From the NCBI RefSeq assembly GCF_017874615.1, contig NZ_JAGIKV010000034.1, positions 1 to 62,301 on the forward strand: 62,301 nt of DNA, in the 5' to 3' direction. Position 1 is the stretch's first letter. The number at the start of each line of letters is the position of its first letter. The stretch is from Paenibacillus xylanexedens. GTDB taxonomy: Bacteria > Bacillota > Bacilli > Paenibacillales > Paenibacillaceae. The notes under the pieces were generated by a model. That model saw only the letters and a program-made list of their open reading frames with translations, had not been told where the DNA came from and made no database searches. This document shows, in pieces, positions 1 to 8,534 of this stretch. Position numbers and translations under genes: made by a program.

Positions 1-131
1 ACTCGGCGACCTCTCCCCAATTGAATTCCGGGAAAAAGTCGCCGCTTAATGGAATTTCTCTTTTTTTATTGTCTACTTGACGGGGCTATGACCAAGATAA
101 CGGATAGGGAGTACCTGCTTTTCTATATTAG

Positions 132-286
132 AAGTTCAACTTAACATTTACAGGATAACGGAGAGGACAGAAATATCCTGAAGAAGTGGAGCGTTCGCCT
201 TTATCCCCGGATTTTCCCCTTAAGGATAGGGAATCAAAAAAAATCTGGGGATAACAGCGATCGGAGGGATGTTCTGTCATCGGAGT
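132..286 (+). repeat. Structured palindromic element, copy A
   Basis: First copy of the dispersed element described in the findings. The closing stem pairs GACAGAA (near 166) with TTCTGTC (near 272), continuing after a bulged A as TATCCT with GGGATG. The central hairpin pairs TTATCCCC (201-208) with GGGGATAA (247-254) and carries an inner TTCCC/GGGAA stem. The left flank resembles the left arm of copy D. The core ends only seven bases before the stop codon of the minus-strand cls gene, so read from that strand it is the cls 3' flank and could act as its transcript end. Bases 1-130 show no gene; CGGCGAC (4-10) and GTCGCCG (38-44) are inverted but of unknown meaning. Confidence 0.75.
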
Positions 287-293
287 GCCACCA

Positions 294-1742
294 CTACAGA
301 ATCGGAGACAACAGTCGGGAAATGGCTTCTTTAAATCGGATAATCAGACTGCGTTTTTGGTATTCATCGAGCGTCATTTCACGCGATACATGCAAGTCGT
401 GCTCAAAGGTTTGTACAAGTGCTGTCGCAATCGTTTCATCATACATAAAAGCATTAACCTCAAAGTTCAGCCGGAAACTACGGTAGTCAATATTGGCGGT
501 TCCCACGGATGCAACCAAACTGTCAATGATAAGTGTTTTGGCATGAATGAAGCCATTATCATATATAAATACTTTGGCGCCAACCTTCAGCAACTCACCA
601 ATATAAGATAACGTAGCCCAATATACAAAGGCATGGTCAGGTTTATTTGGAATCATGATGCGAACATCTATACCGGATAGACACGCGAGACGAATAGCTT
701 CGAATACACTGGCATCCGGGATAAAATAAGGCGTTTGAATCAGAATCGAATGTTTGGCACCATTAATCATCTTGAGATAACTGTTCTTGATATGCTCGGT
801 CTCTGCATCCGGTCCACTGGAGACAATCTGCATGGCAATCTTTCCTGTACCCTCGATATGAGGGAAATGCGCCGGAACATAAGGTGTGTCGTGTTGCTTG
901 GACGCTTCATTCCAATCCAGAAGGAAACGGGTCTGCAGCGCATGAACAGCATTTCCTTGAATACGCAGGTGTGTGTCGCGCCAGTAACCGAATTTCGAGT
1001 TTAAGCCGAGATACTCATCTCCGACATTAAACCCGCCCGTGTAGCCAAGGTTACCATCGATGATGACAATCTTACGGTGGTTCCGGTAGTTCATACGCAA
1101 GTTGATCAGACTGAATTTGGATGGGAAAAAGACTTCAACCAAACCGCCTGCTTCGCGCAATTCTTTGAAAAAGCGTTTTGATACCCGCCGTGATCCGAGC
1201 GCGTCATACAGCAAACGAACTTTGATGCCTTCCCGCGCTTTGCGGATGAGTGCATCCCGAATTCTTTTGCCCAGACGGTCGCTTCTATAAATGTAGTATT
1301 GTACGTGCACGTGATCCTGAGCCGCTTCGATATCGTCCAAGAGCCGCTGAAATTTATCTGTTCCATCCGTAATGATCTCGACCGCATTATCTTCCGTCAC
1401 CAGAGCACCGTTCTGCTTCAGATTCATATAGATCATGTCCTGGCTAGTCTCGGTTGCTTGGTTGCGGAAAGGCGTGCGATTATCGTGCAACTGCGTGAGC
1501 TGGGCTTCAATACGTTCCTCTAGCCCGAGCTTCTTACGTTCTTTCCACTGGAAAAGCCGGTATCGGGTCAAGTTTTGACCGGTTAAAAGATAAAGTAAAA
1601 AACCAAACACCGGAATAAAGTTCAAAACGAGCAGCCAAGCCCAGGAAGCACTGGCGTCCTTCCGTTCGAAGAAAACGACTGCTGCAGCGAAAATAATATT
1701 TAGGCCCAGGAGCACAATAAGTAAAATGGATTCGATATGCAC
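294..1742 (-). CDS. cls: Cardiolipin synthase (phospholipase D family)
   Basis: Condenses two phosphatidylglycerol molecules into cardiolipin plus glycerol at the cytoplasmic membrane. The 482-residue product has two N-terminal membrane segments (about 5-25 and 33-53) and two phospholipase D HKD motifs: H222/K224/D229 inside NHRKIVIIDG and H400/K402/D407 inside IHAKTLIID, each followed by the usual GG or GTAN stretch. Length and order match the Bacillus ClsA type. The start is GTG preceded by GGGGGA at a five-base spacing. It is transcribed away from the arginine genes and stands alone. The 3' end abuts structured repeat copy A. Confidence 0.95.
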   Translation of the reverse strand: MHIESILLIVLLGLNIIFAAAVVFFERKDASASWAWLLVLNFIPVFGFLLYLLTGQNLTRYRLFQWKERKKLGLEERIEAQLTQLHDNRTPFRNQATETSQDMIYMNLKQNGALVTEDNAVEIITDGTDKFQRLLDDIEAAQDHVHVQYYIYRSDRLGKRIRDALIRKAREGIKVRLLYDALGSRRVSKRFFKELREAGGLVEVFFPSKFSLINLRMNYRNHRKIVIIDGNLGYTGGFNVGDEYLGLNSKFGYWRDTHLRIQGNAVHALQTRFLLDWNEASKQHDTPYVPAHFPHIEGTGKIAMQIVSSGPDAETEHIKNSYLKMINGAKHSILIQTPYFIPDASVFEAIRLACLSGIDVRIMIPNKPDHAFVYWATLSYIGELLKVGAKVFIYDNGFIHAKTLIIDSLVASVGTANIDYRSFRLNFEVNAFMYDETIATALVQTFEHDLHVSREMTLDEYQKRSLIIRFKEAISRLLSPIL

Positions 1743-1940
1743 TATAGTCCCCCACGTCTCATAATGACCATCATGAATCTATTCATATGTCCTTGACTAG
1801 CAGGTTAGTTATGAATGAGACCCTGATTGTAATGTTTCCTACTAATACGTATTTTAACAGATGTATACCTATTCGTCCCGGATGTTAAAAAAGATATGTT
1901 CGGATTAGATGGAAATCCATGTGAAATTGATGATAGAGTG

Positions 1941-1988
1941 TTGTATTTATATAACCAGAGTCGTATAATAATACACAAATATGCATAT
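1941..1988 (+). promoter_or_regulatory. argC promoter with ArgR-type palindromes
   Basis: TTGTAT (1941-1946) and TATAAT (1964-1969) are separated by 17 bases, a good SigA-type promoter. The palindrome GTATAATAATAC (1963-1974) overlies the -10, and ATATGCATAT (1979-1988) follows it. Arginine repressor (ArgR/AhrC) half-sites in Firmicutes are AT-rich and commonly written TGTAT/ATACA, and the first site matches with one end mismatch. Arginine-dependent repression is therefore inferred, not shown. No T-box signature or leader terminator was seen between here and the start at 2073. Confidence 0.6.
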
Positions 1989-2072
1989 AAGCGACGGAAT
2001 TGCTGTGTTCAAGTATCTTTCAGGCGAGGGCACAGCACAAGTAGCGCATACATCGAGATTGGGGGAGCGAGA

Positions 2073-3122
2073 GTGAATAACAAATTAAAAGTAGCAATCG
2101 TCGGTTCCACCGGCTACGGCGGGGTGGAGCTGATTCGTTTTTTCCAGAACCATCCGTTGGTTGAAATCACATCGGTGATCTCATCATCGAGCAGTGGTGA
2201 TTCCATCGCAGATGGATTTCCGCATTTGACGGGCGTGATTCACAGGCCACTCGACGGTGTAGATCCGGCTGAAATTGCGAGTCGTGCGGATCTGGTATTC
2301 ACAGCGACCCCGTCCGGCGTAAGTGCCAAGCTCGTACCAAGCCTGCTGGCAGCAGGACTTAAGGTGATTGACCTGTCTGGCGATTTCAGACTTAAGGATG
2401 GAACGGTGTACGAAGAGTGGTACAAACATCCGGCGCCTTCAGCTGATTTGCTGGAACAAGCGGTATACGGCATGGCTGAGGTGTATGGCGAAGAAGTGAA
2501 GGGACAGAATTTTATATCCAACCCAGGCTGTTATCCAACGGCTACACTTCTTGGACTGATCCCTGCTGTAGAGGCAGGCTGGATTGATCCTTCTACTATT
2601 ATAATTGATGCTAAATCAGGTGTATCCGGAGCGGGACGTGGAACAAGTCTGACAAATCATTATGCAGAGATGAATGAGAATCTCAAAGCCTATAAACTGA
2701 ATAAACATCAACATATTCCCGAGATCGAACAAGTGCTTGGCAGTATAACGGGAACGTCTGTTACGGTTACCTTCACAACACATCTGGTGCCAATGACACG
2801 TGGAATCATGAGTACGATGTATGCAAACCTCGTTGGGGAGCACAGCGACCGGGAGATCGTAGATTTGTACCGCAAATATTATGAGAACAGACCTTTTGTA
2901 CGTGTACGTGAACCGGGCATCTGGCCTTCTACCAAAGAAGTGTACGGATCCAACTATTGTGATATCGGATTTGCGGTGGATCCTCGCACAGGTCGTTTAA
3001 CGATTATTTCGGTTATCGACAACCTGGTGAAGGGTGCATCCGGGCAAGCGATTCAAAATATGAACCTGATGATGGGATGGGAGGAGAACCTCGGGCTGAA
3101 CATGACACCGGTATATCCATAA
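2073..3122 (+). CDS. argC: N-acetyl-gamma-glutamyl-phosphate reductase
   Basis: Third step of arginine synthesis: NADPH-dependent reduction of N-acetylglutamyl phosphate to the semialdehyde. The 349-residue product has an N-terminal nucleotide-binding GSTGYGG loop (residues 11-17) and the catalytic Cys153 in SNPGCYPTA. The frame is open upstream to 1896, but GTG at 2073 with GGGGGAG five bases upstream gives the family length and the expected N-terminus, so the longer reading is rejected. It is the first gene of the arginine cluster, 129 bases before argJ, behind the palindrome-covered promoter at 1941-1988. Confidence 0.95.
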   Translation: MNNKLKVAIVGSTGYGGVELIRFFQNHPLVEITSVISSSSSGDSIADGFPHLTGVIHRPLDGVDPAEIASRADLVFTATPSGVSAKLVPSLLAAGLKVIDLSGDFRLKDGTVYEEWYKHPAPSADLLEQAVYGMAEVYGEEVKGQNFISNPGCYPTATLLGLIPAVEAGWIDPSTIIIDAKSGVSGAGRGTSLTNHYAEMNENLKAYKLNKHQHIPEIEQVLGSITGTSVTVTFTTHLVPMTRGIMSTMYANLVGEHSDREIVDLYRKYYENRPFVRVREPGIWPSTKEVYGSNYCDIGFAVDPRTGRLTIISVIDNLVKGASGQAIQNMNLMMGWEENLGLNMTPVYP

Positions 3123-3251
3123 GAGATGGAATTCAAGAGGTGCATTGGCATATGGAGTGTAAGAGTGCATTCTCGGAGTCACTTAGGGAGAACGGATCAG
3201 GTTAAGCAGGCGATCATCAGCATATAGCTGAACGCATACGGGGGATATGAT

Positions 3252-4490
3252 ATGGGAACGAATGTGGAGCAACAGACTTTTACCGTGGTTGAGAACGGAA
3301 CAATTGTAACCCCTGGGGGATTCACTGCTGGTGGACTTCACTGCGGATTGAAAAAGACATCTCGAAATGACATTGGAGCGATCCGCTGTGATGTACCGGC
3401 TACAGCTGTTGCTGTATACACAACGAACGTGTTTCAAGCAGCACCACTCAAAGTAACGCGCGAAAGCTTGAGCAATGGACGCCTTCAGGCTGTTATCGTT
3501 AACAGTGGTAATGCTAATGCATGCACAGGGCAACAAGGGGAAGAAGATGCTTATGCGATGCGTTCGGCTGCTGCGCGTGAGTTGGGTGTGGCAGAAGAGG
3601 ACGTGGCTGTGGCATCCACAGGTGTCATTGGTGAATTGCTCAAAATGGATGCTGTACATTCAGGTATCACTGGTCTTCCAGCACATATGGGTAAGGAGTC
3701 TAATGAGGCGGAACAATTTTCACAAGCGATTCTGACAACGGATTTGGTAAAAAAGGAAGCTTGCGTCTCCGTTATAGTTAACGGTAAGACGGTTACGATT
3801 GCGGGAGCCGCCAAAGGCTCGGGTATGATTCATCCGAATATGGCGACAATGCTCGCTTTCATGACCTCTGACGCGGTCATTGGTGCAGAAGCGTTGCAAC
3901 GCTTGCTGCGCCAGGCAACCAATCATACATTTAATATGATTACTGTCGATGGGGATACAAGTACAAACGACATGCTGGTAGCTATGTCCAGTGGTTATGC
4001 AGGCAATGAAGAGCTGACCACAGAGCATCCAGATTGGGACGCTTTTGCAGCCGGCTTCACCTATGTTTGCCAAGTGCTAGCCAAAGCCATTGCTCGCGAT
4101 GGTGAAGGAGCAACCAAACTGGTTGAGGTAGAAGTTACAGGAGCAGTAAGTGATGAGTCCGCGCAAGCAATCGCGAAAACGGTCATCGGTTCGAGTCTTG
4201 TGAAATCAGCCATGTTTGGCGCAGACGCCAACTGGGGACGGATTATTGCAGCCGTAGGGCGTGCAGGACAACCGGTGAACCCGGATACGGTGGATATTCG
4301 TTTGGGAGATATCTCCGTACTCGCGCAGTCTCGCCCAGTCGTGTTTGACGAAGAAGCGGCATTGGCCTATTTGCAGACTGATACAGTTCGCATCGTGGTG
4401 GATTTGCACCACGGCGAAGGAACAGCAACAGCCTGGGGCTGTGACCTGACGTATGACTACGTCCGAATTAACGCCGCATACCGCACGTAA
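3252..4490 (+). CDS. argJ: Bifunctional ornithine acetyltransferase / N-acetylglutamate synthase
   Basis: Moves the acetyl group from N-acetylornithine to glutamate; bifunctional members also use acetyl-CoA, so the acetyl cycle can run without argA or argE. The 412-residue precursor is expected to self-cleave before Thr199 in the NMATML motif, giving alpha and beta chains. The start is ATG behind GGGGGAT. No argA was seen, which fits the bifunctional form, but that activity is an inference from context. A 336-base spacer separates it from argB and holds a 10-bp hairpin and structured element copy B. Confidence 0.95.
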   Translation: MGTNVEQQTFTVVENGTIVTPGGFTAGGLHCGLKKTSRNDIGAIRCDVPATAVAVYTTNVFQAAPLKVTRESLSNGRLQAVIVNSGNANACTGQQGEEDAYAMRSAAARELGVAEEDVAVASTGVIGELLKMDAVHSGITGLPAHMGKESNEAEQFSQAILTTDLVKKEACVSVIVNGKTVTIAGAAKGSGMIHPNMATMLAFMTSDAVIGAEALQRLLRQATNHTFNMITVDGDTSTNDMLVAMSSGYAGNEELTTEHPDWDAFAAGFTYVCQVLAKAIARDGEGATKLVEVEVTGAVSDESAQAIAKTVIGSSLVKSAMFGADANWGRIIAAVGRAGQPVNPDTVDIRLGDISVLAQSRPVVFDEEAALAYLQTDTVRIVVDLHHGEGTATAWGCDLTYDYVRINAAYRT

Positions 4491-4514
4491 TAAGACTTTG
4501 GGATAAAGGTTTTG

Positions 4515-4548
4515 CGAAACAGCTGTCTTCTATTGTGAAGCTGTTTCG
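4515..4548 (+). other. Perfect 10-bp hairpin between argJ and argB
   Basis: CGAAACAGCT (4515-4524) pairs perfectly with AGCTGTTTCG (4539-4548) around a 14-base loop. No T-run follows, so it is a poor intrinsic terminator. It starts 25 bases after the argJ stop and could be an mRNA processing or stability element of the arginine transcript. Confidence 0.5.
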
Positions 4549-4609
4549 TGAGATGTTTCAAAAATTATCAATAAAATTTAAACTTGTTGTTTGGTGTTGG
4601 ACATATAGC

Positions 4610-4752
4610 GATAGTAATGGAGAAGACGGAATTGATTCTGCAGAAGCGGAGCGGTCGCCTTTGTCTCCGGTTATTCCCCTATATAGGGATAATTCAAGAA
4701 ACCTGGAGACAACAGCGATCGAAAGAACAATCCGAATTCGGAATGGACTCCT
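4610..4752 (+). repeat. Structured palindromic element, copy B (divergent)
   Basis: The most diverged copy. The central stem reads TTGTCTCC / GGAGACAA where other copies read TTATCCCC / GGGGATAA, so two base pairs have changed on both sides and pairing is kept. The inner stem is TTAT-CCC with GGGATAA, and the closing stem is CGGA-TTG-TTCT with AGAACAATCCG plus two single-base bulges. It lies about 75 bases before the argB start, inside the presumed arginine transcript. Confidence 0.65.
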
Positions 4753-4826
4753 ACCAACCTTTGTCACCTTATAAAAGTGTTATATTTTTTTGAATGTAAT
4801 TTTCACTATGAAAGGAGCTTGCCCTC

Positions 4827-5666
4827 ATGAATTCAACAATGCCAAACGAGAGTACCGCAACGGAAGCGAGCACAGAGAAACAGATGTTTGTCATGAAATG
4901 TGGAGGCAGCACGCTGGCAGCATTGCCCGAGTCTTTCTTTGCGGATCTGCGTGATCTGCAGTCTCAGGGCACGCAGCCGGTCATCGTGCATGGCGGAGGT
5001 CCTGCGATCTCGGATAACCTGGCGAAGCTTGGTATCGAAACCGAATTCGTTAATGGCCTGCGCAAAACGACTGAACCTGTGCTGGACGTAGTGGAGATGG
5101 TGCTTGCAGGCAGTATCAACAAACAGATCGTGCGTTTGATTCAACGTGTGGGCGGTCGTGCACTAGGCTTGTCCGGCGTCGATGGAGGTCTGATTCAGGC
5201 TAAACCTGTTACAAACCACGCAGAGATCGGTTGGGTAGGCGATGTCACTGGTGTGAACGCAGAGATTATTCAAGGTATCGTGAACATGGGTTACATGCCG
5301 GTTATCGCACCAGTTGGCGTAGATGCAACAGGACAACGCTACAACATTAACGCAGATACAGCTGCAGGTGCAGTGGCGTCTCATCTCGGCGTAAGCCGGA
5401 TGATTGTCGTGACCGACGTTCCAGGCATCATGAAGAACGTAGGCGGCGAGAAAAAAGTACTGCCATCCGTATCTGTACAAGAGATTGAGGACATGATCCA
5501 GACCGGAGAAATCTATGGCGGCATGATTCCCAAAGTGCGTGCAGCTATCGCATGTATCCATGGCCAAGTACGTGAGGTCGTCATCGTAGACGGCAGCGAA
5601 CCCCAAATCCTGAGCCGTGTGCTCGGCGGAGAAATCATCGGAACAAGAATCATCCGTATGCAATAA
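4827..5666 (+). CDS. argB: Acetylglutamate kinase
   Basis: Phosphorylates N-acetylglutamate with ATP, the second step of arginine synthesis and in many bacteria the feedback-controlled one. The 279-residue amino-acid-kinase fold protein shows Lys24 in MKCGGS, the glycine-rich HGGGPA loop after residue 54, VVTDVPGI, and the C-terminal GGMIPKV nucleotide-binding segment. It carries about 20 extra N-terminal residues, low in complexity, compared with the usual core of about 258. The start is ATG behind AAAGGAG. The order argJ-argB-argD is the common Bacillus one. Element copy B lies upstream and copy C downstream. Confidence 0.95.
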   Translation: MNSTMPNESTATEASTEKQMFVMKCGGSTLAALPESFFADLRDLQSQGTQPVIVHGGGPAISDNLAKLGIETEFVNGLRKTTEPVLDVVEMVLAGSINKQIVRLIQRVGGRALGLSGVDGGLIQAKPVTNHAEIGWVGDVTGVNAEIIQGIVNMGYMPVIAPVGVDATGQRYNINADTAAGAVASHLGVSRMIVVTDVPGIMKNVGGEKKVLPSVSVQEIEDMIQTGEIYGGMIPKVRAAIACIHGQVREVVIVDGSEPQILSRVLGGEIIGTRIIRMQ

Positions 5667-5717
5667 TTTGCTCGATACGCTAGGGTCTTAATAGTCTTAT
5701 ATTAAATAAAAAAATAT

Positions 5718-6000
5718 GTGCACGGCTTTTTTGTGAATCTGGGCATAACGCGATAACGGAAGAGTGCAGAGCAGATCTGAAGAAAAGACGCAAGAACGGA
5801 GAGGACAGAAATAACCTGAAGAAGCGAAGCGTGCGCCTTTATCCCCGGATTTCCACCTTTAAACAATTAATCAAAGAAATCTGGGGATAACAGCGATCGG
5901 AAGGTTGTTCTGTCATCGAAGTGGAAGTATGCACACGTTCGGAAGATAGACTGCAATCGAAGTGATCTAGTGTTATGTTTTATTCACCTTAGGCGTGCAC
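5718..6000 (+). repeat. Structured palindromic element, copy C (nested)
   Basis: The largest copy, 283 bp, bounded by GTGCACG (5718-5724) and CGTGCAC (5994-6000). It contains two heads, one with GTGCAG near 5765 and one with GGACAGAA near 5800, then the central hairpin (TTATCCCCGGATTT / AAATCTGGGGATAA), then two tails: TTCTGTCATCGAAGT, and CTGCAATCGAAGT ending at 5963. Head 1 pairs with tail 2 and head 2 with tail 1, so one element sits inside another. The right end stops nine bases before the argD ribosome binding site. Confidence 0.75.
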
Positions 6001-6024
6001 CAACCAATAAGGAGTGATATGGTC

Positions 6025-7278
6025 ATGGCAAAAGGCAACGAACAGCCAGGTTCTGGCACAGCGGTAGCGGGCGCAACAGCAATAGGTGCAGCGGCACAGA
6101 CGGAAAGCTCGCTTTTCCAAACGTATGCACGTTATCCAATCAGTCTGGTCAAAGGTAAAGGCAGCTGGTTGTGGGATGACCAAGGCAACCGGTATCTCGA
6201 TTTCATGTGCGGTCTCGCTGTAACTAGCCTGGGCCATGCACCGGAGAAAGTTGGAGCCAAGCTTAAAGCTCAGATTGATGAGCTGTGGCATGTATCCAAC
6301 CTATTCCAGATTCCGGGCCAGGAAAAAGCAGCAGCATTGCTGACAGCCAACACATGCGCTGACGCGGTTTTCTTTTGTAACAGTGGTGCCGAAGCGAATG
6401 AAGCGGCTATTAAAGTAGCGCGTCGTTATCACCAGAAAGTGAAAGGCACAGATCGCTATGAAGTGATCACATTCGCCCAGTCCTTCCATGGACGGACACT
6501 CGCTACACTGACAGCAACCGGACAGGATAAGGTGAAAGAAGGATTTTTACCATTGCCAGCCGGATTTGTAACCGTACCTTTGCATGATATCCCTGCACTT
6601 GAAGCGGCAATTGGACCCAACACAGCAGCTATTATGCTGGAGATGGTTCAGGCCGAGGGTGGTGTATATCCAGTTGAACCAGAATTCGTCAAACATGTAC
6701 GGAAACTGTGTGACGAGCATGGGCTACTATTGATTGTCGATGAAGTACAAACCGGAATGGGACGTACAGGCAAACTGTTTGCGCACGAACATTATGGTAT
6801 TGAGCCAGACGTGTTCACCGTTGCCAAAGGTATCGGCAGTGGTTTCCCTGTAGGCGCGATGTTGGGTAAAGGCTTCTTGCGGGATGCATTCACGCCAGGT
6901 AGCCATGCGACAACATTTGGTGGAACACCACTAGCTTCATCCGTTGTAATCGCAACAATCGAAACGATGCTGGAAGATCGCTTGCCAGAGCGTGCAGCGG
7001 AGATGGGTGAATATCTGATGAGCTCCCTGCGGAATCGTTTGGCGGGTAATTCCTTTGTAAAAGAAGTTCGTGGCTTGGGATTGTTGGTCGGCATAGAATG
7101 TGCTGAGCCGGTAGGGGATATTGTACTTGCTGGGCAAAAACGCGGGATTTTGTTTGTCTCTGCAGGACCAAATGTGATCCGTTTGCTTCCGAACCTGTAT
7201 GTGAGCAAAGAAGAGATCGACGAGGCAGTATCGCTGGTAGCCACATTGATCGAAGAACACGTAGCGGCGAAAGCCTAA
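6025..7278 (+). CDS. argD: Acetylornithine aminotransferase
   Basis: PLP-dependent transfer of the amino group from glutamate to N-acetylglutamate semialdehyde, giving N-acetylornithine. The 417-residue class III aminotransferase shows SGAEANEAAIK (about 120-130), the cofactor aspartate Asp239 in VDEVQTG, and the Schiff-base Lys268 in TVAKG. Two in-frame ATGs, 6019 and 6025, follow AAGGAG; 6025 has the normal ten-base spacing and is preferred. The first 25 or so residues are Ala/Gly-rich and outside the fold. A 197-base spacer with a hairpin separates it from argF. Confidence 0.94.
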   Translation: MAKGNEQPGSGTAVAGATAIGAAAQTESSLFQTYARYPISLVKGKGSWLWDDQGNRYLDFMCGLAVTSLGHAPEKVGAKLKAQIDELWHVSNLFQIPGQEKAAALLTANTCADAVFFCNSGAEANEAAIKVARRYHQKVKGTDRYEVITFAQSFHGRTLATLTATGQDKVKEGFLPLPAGFVTVPLHDIPALEAAIGPNTAAIMLEMVQAEGGVYPVEPEFVKHVRKLCDEHGLLLIVDEVQTGMGRTGKLFAHEHYGIEPDVFTVAKGIGSGFPVGAMLGKGFLRDAFTPGSHATTFGGTPLASSVVIATIETMLEDRLPERAAEMGEYLMSSLRNRLAGNSFVKEVRGLGLLVGIECAEPVGDIVLAGQKRGILFVSAGPNVIRLLPNLYVSKEEIDEAVSLVATLIEEHVAAKA

Positions 7279-7295
7279 TATAAAAATGAGAACCT

Positions 7296-7331
7296 TTCTG
7301 TCTCGGGGCCATTACCGGCCTCGAAGCAGAA
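7296..7331 (+). other. Imperfect hairpin between argD and argF
   Basis: TTCTG (7296-7300) pairs with CAGAA (7327-7331), and inside it a CG-GGCC arm pairs with GGCC-CG. No T-run follows. It begins 18 bases after the argD stop and is the third structured spacer in this cluster, which may mark mRNA processing points. Confidence 0.4.
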
Positions 7332-7475
7332 CGAGATGATGAATCCCTGTAGCCGCGTGGTGAACTTGCAGAAGGTGGAAATGAATAAACTTGAGAAGCA
7401 TCCAGACAAAGTGTCAACGTTGCTCTCTTCTGCCCATGCGGGTGCAGGGAACCGGAAATAAGGAGGACATTATAC

Positions 7476-8441
7476 ATGACAGCACAACAGACGGAAAAGA
7501 TTCAGAAGATTGATCTGAGAGGCCGGGATTTTATCGAGTTCACGGACTACACGGCAGAGGAGATTCGTTATCTGCTTGATCTCGCAATTGAGATTAAAGG
7601 CAAACAAAAAAGCGGTGTACCTTTTCAACCGTTGAAAGGCAAAACGATCGGACTTATTTTTGAAAAATCATCCACACGTACGCGTGTATCCTTTGAAGTG
7701 GGTATGTTCCAATTGGGCGGACACGCACTTTTCCTGAGCAAAAATGATATCCAGCTGGGTCGCGGGGAAACAACACATGATACAGCCAAAGTATTGTCAC
7801 GTTACCTGGACGGCATTATGATACGTACCTTTGGACACCATAATGTAACTGAACTGGCAGAGCATGCGGATGTTCCAGTCATTAATGGCCTGAGCGATGC
7901 GGCACATCCTTGTCAGGTACTGGCCGACTTCCAAACGGTGCTGGAACACAAAGGCAAGCTGGCAGATCTGAAAATGGCCTACATCGGAGATGGCAACAAC
8001 ATGGCACACTCCCTGATGCTCGGAGCAGCGAAGATGGGAATGCATGTTGCTGTAGCAACGCCAGAAGGTTATGAGCCGGATAGCGCAGTTGTGGAGCAGG
8101 CACGCATTATCGCACAGGAGAGCGGTTCTGAAGTGACTGTAACGTACAGTGCACAGGAAGCTGCGAAAGATGCAGATATCGTGTATACGGATGTATGGGC
8201 GAGCATGGGCTTTGAAGAAGAGCAGAAGATTCGGGAGCAGGCATTTGCGGCATATCAAGTGGACGAGGAACTGATGAAAGGCGCGAAGCCGGACTACATG
8301 TTCTTGCATTGTCTGCCAGCACACCGCGGCGAAGAAGTAAGTGCTGGTGTAATTGACGGACCGAACTCTCTGATCTTTGATCAGGCGGAGAATCGCTTGC
8401 ATGCACAGAAAGCATTAATGGCTGCGTTAATGAGCGAATAG
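7476..8441 (+). CDS. argF: Ornithine carbamoyltransferase
   Basis: Joins ornithine and carbamoyl phosphate to give citrulline. The 321-residue protein has the carbamoyl-phosphate-binding STRTR motif (residues 66-70) and the ornithine-side HCLPA motif near residue 271. It lies between argD and argG in an anabolic cluster with no arcA or arcC nearby, so the biosynthetic role is preferred over the arginine deiminase pathway. Carbamoyl phosphate synthase genes (carA, carB) are not in this window. The start is ATG behind AAGGAGG. Confidence 0.95.
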   Translation: MTAQQTEKIQKIDLRGRDFIEFTDYTAEEIRYLLDLAIEIKGKQKSGVPFQPLKGKTIGLIFEKSSTRTRVSFEVGMFQLGGHALFLSKNDIQLGRGETTHDTAKVLSRYLDGIMIRTFGHHNVTELAEHADVPVINGLSDAAHPCQVLADFQTVLEHKGKLADLKMAYIGDGNNMAHSLMLGAAKMGMHVAVATPEGYEPDSAVVEQARIIAQESGSEVTVTYSAQEAAKDADIVYTDVWASMGFEEEQKIREQAFAAYQVDEELMKGAKPDYMFLHCLPAHRGEEVSAGVIDGPNSLIFDQAENRLHAQKALMAALMSE

Positions 8442-8534
8442 ATGCTATTTGCCTTTATGGGTTGATTTTAGGCGCAGATTTCGCGATGATAGATAAAAGT
8501 TTATAGCAACTGATCTTGGGGAGGACCATCACAC

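Noticed and set aside
285..611. 108-residue plus-strand open frame
   Set aside because: Antisense to the conserved C-terminal part of cls; no ribosome binding site.
1896..2072. N-terminal extension of argC
   Set aside because: It would include the promoter and ArgR-type palindromes as coding; GTG 2073 has the ribosome binding site and the family start.
1989..2072. T-box or other riboswitch before argC
   Set aside because: No T-box signature, no terminator/antiterminator pair and no recognised aptamer core.
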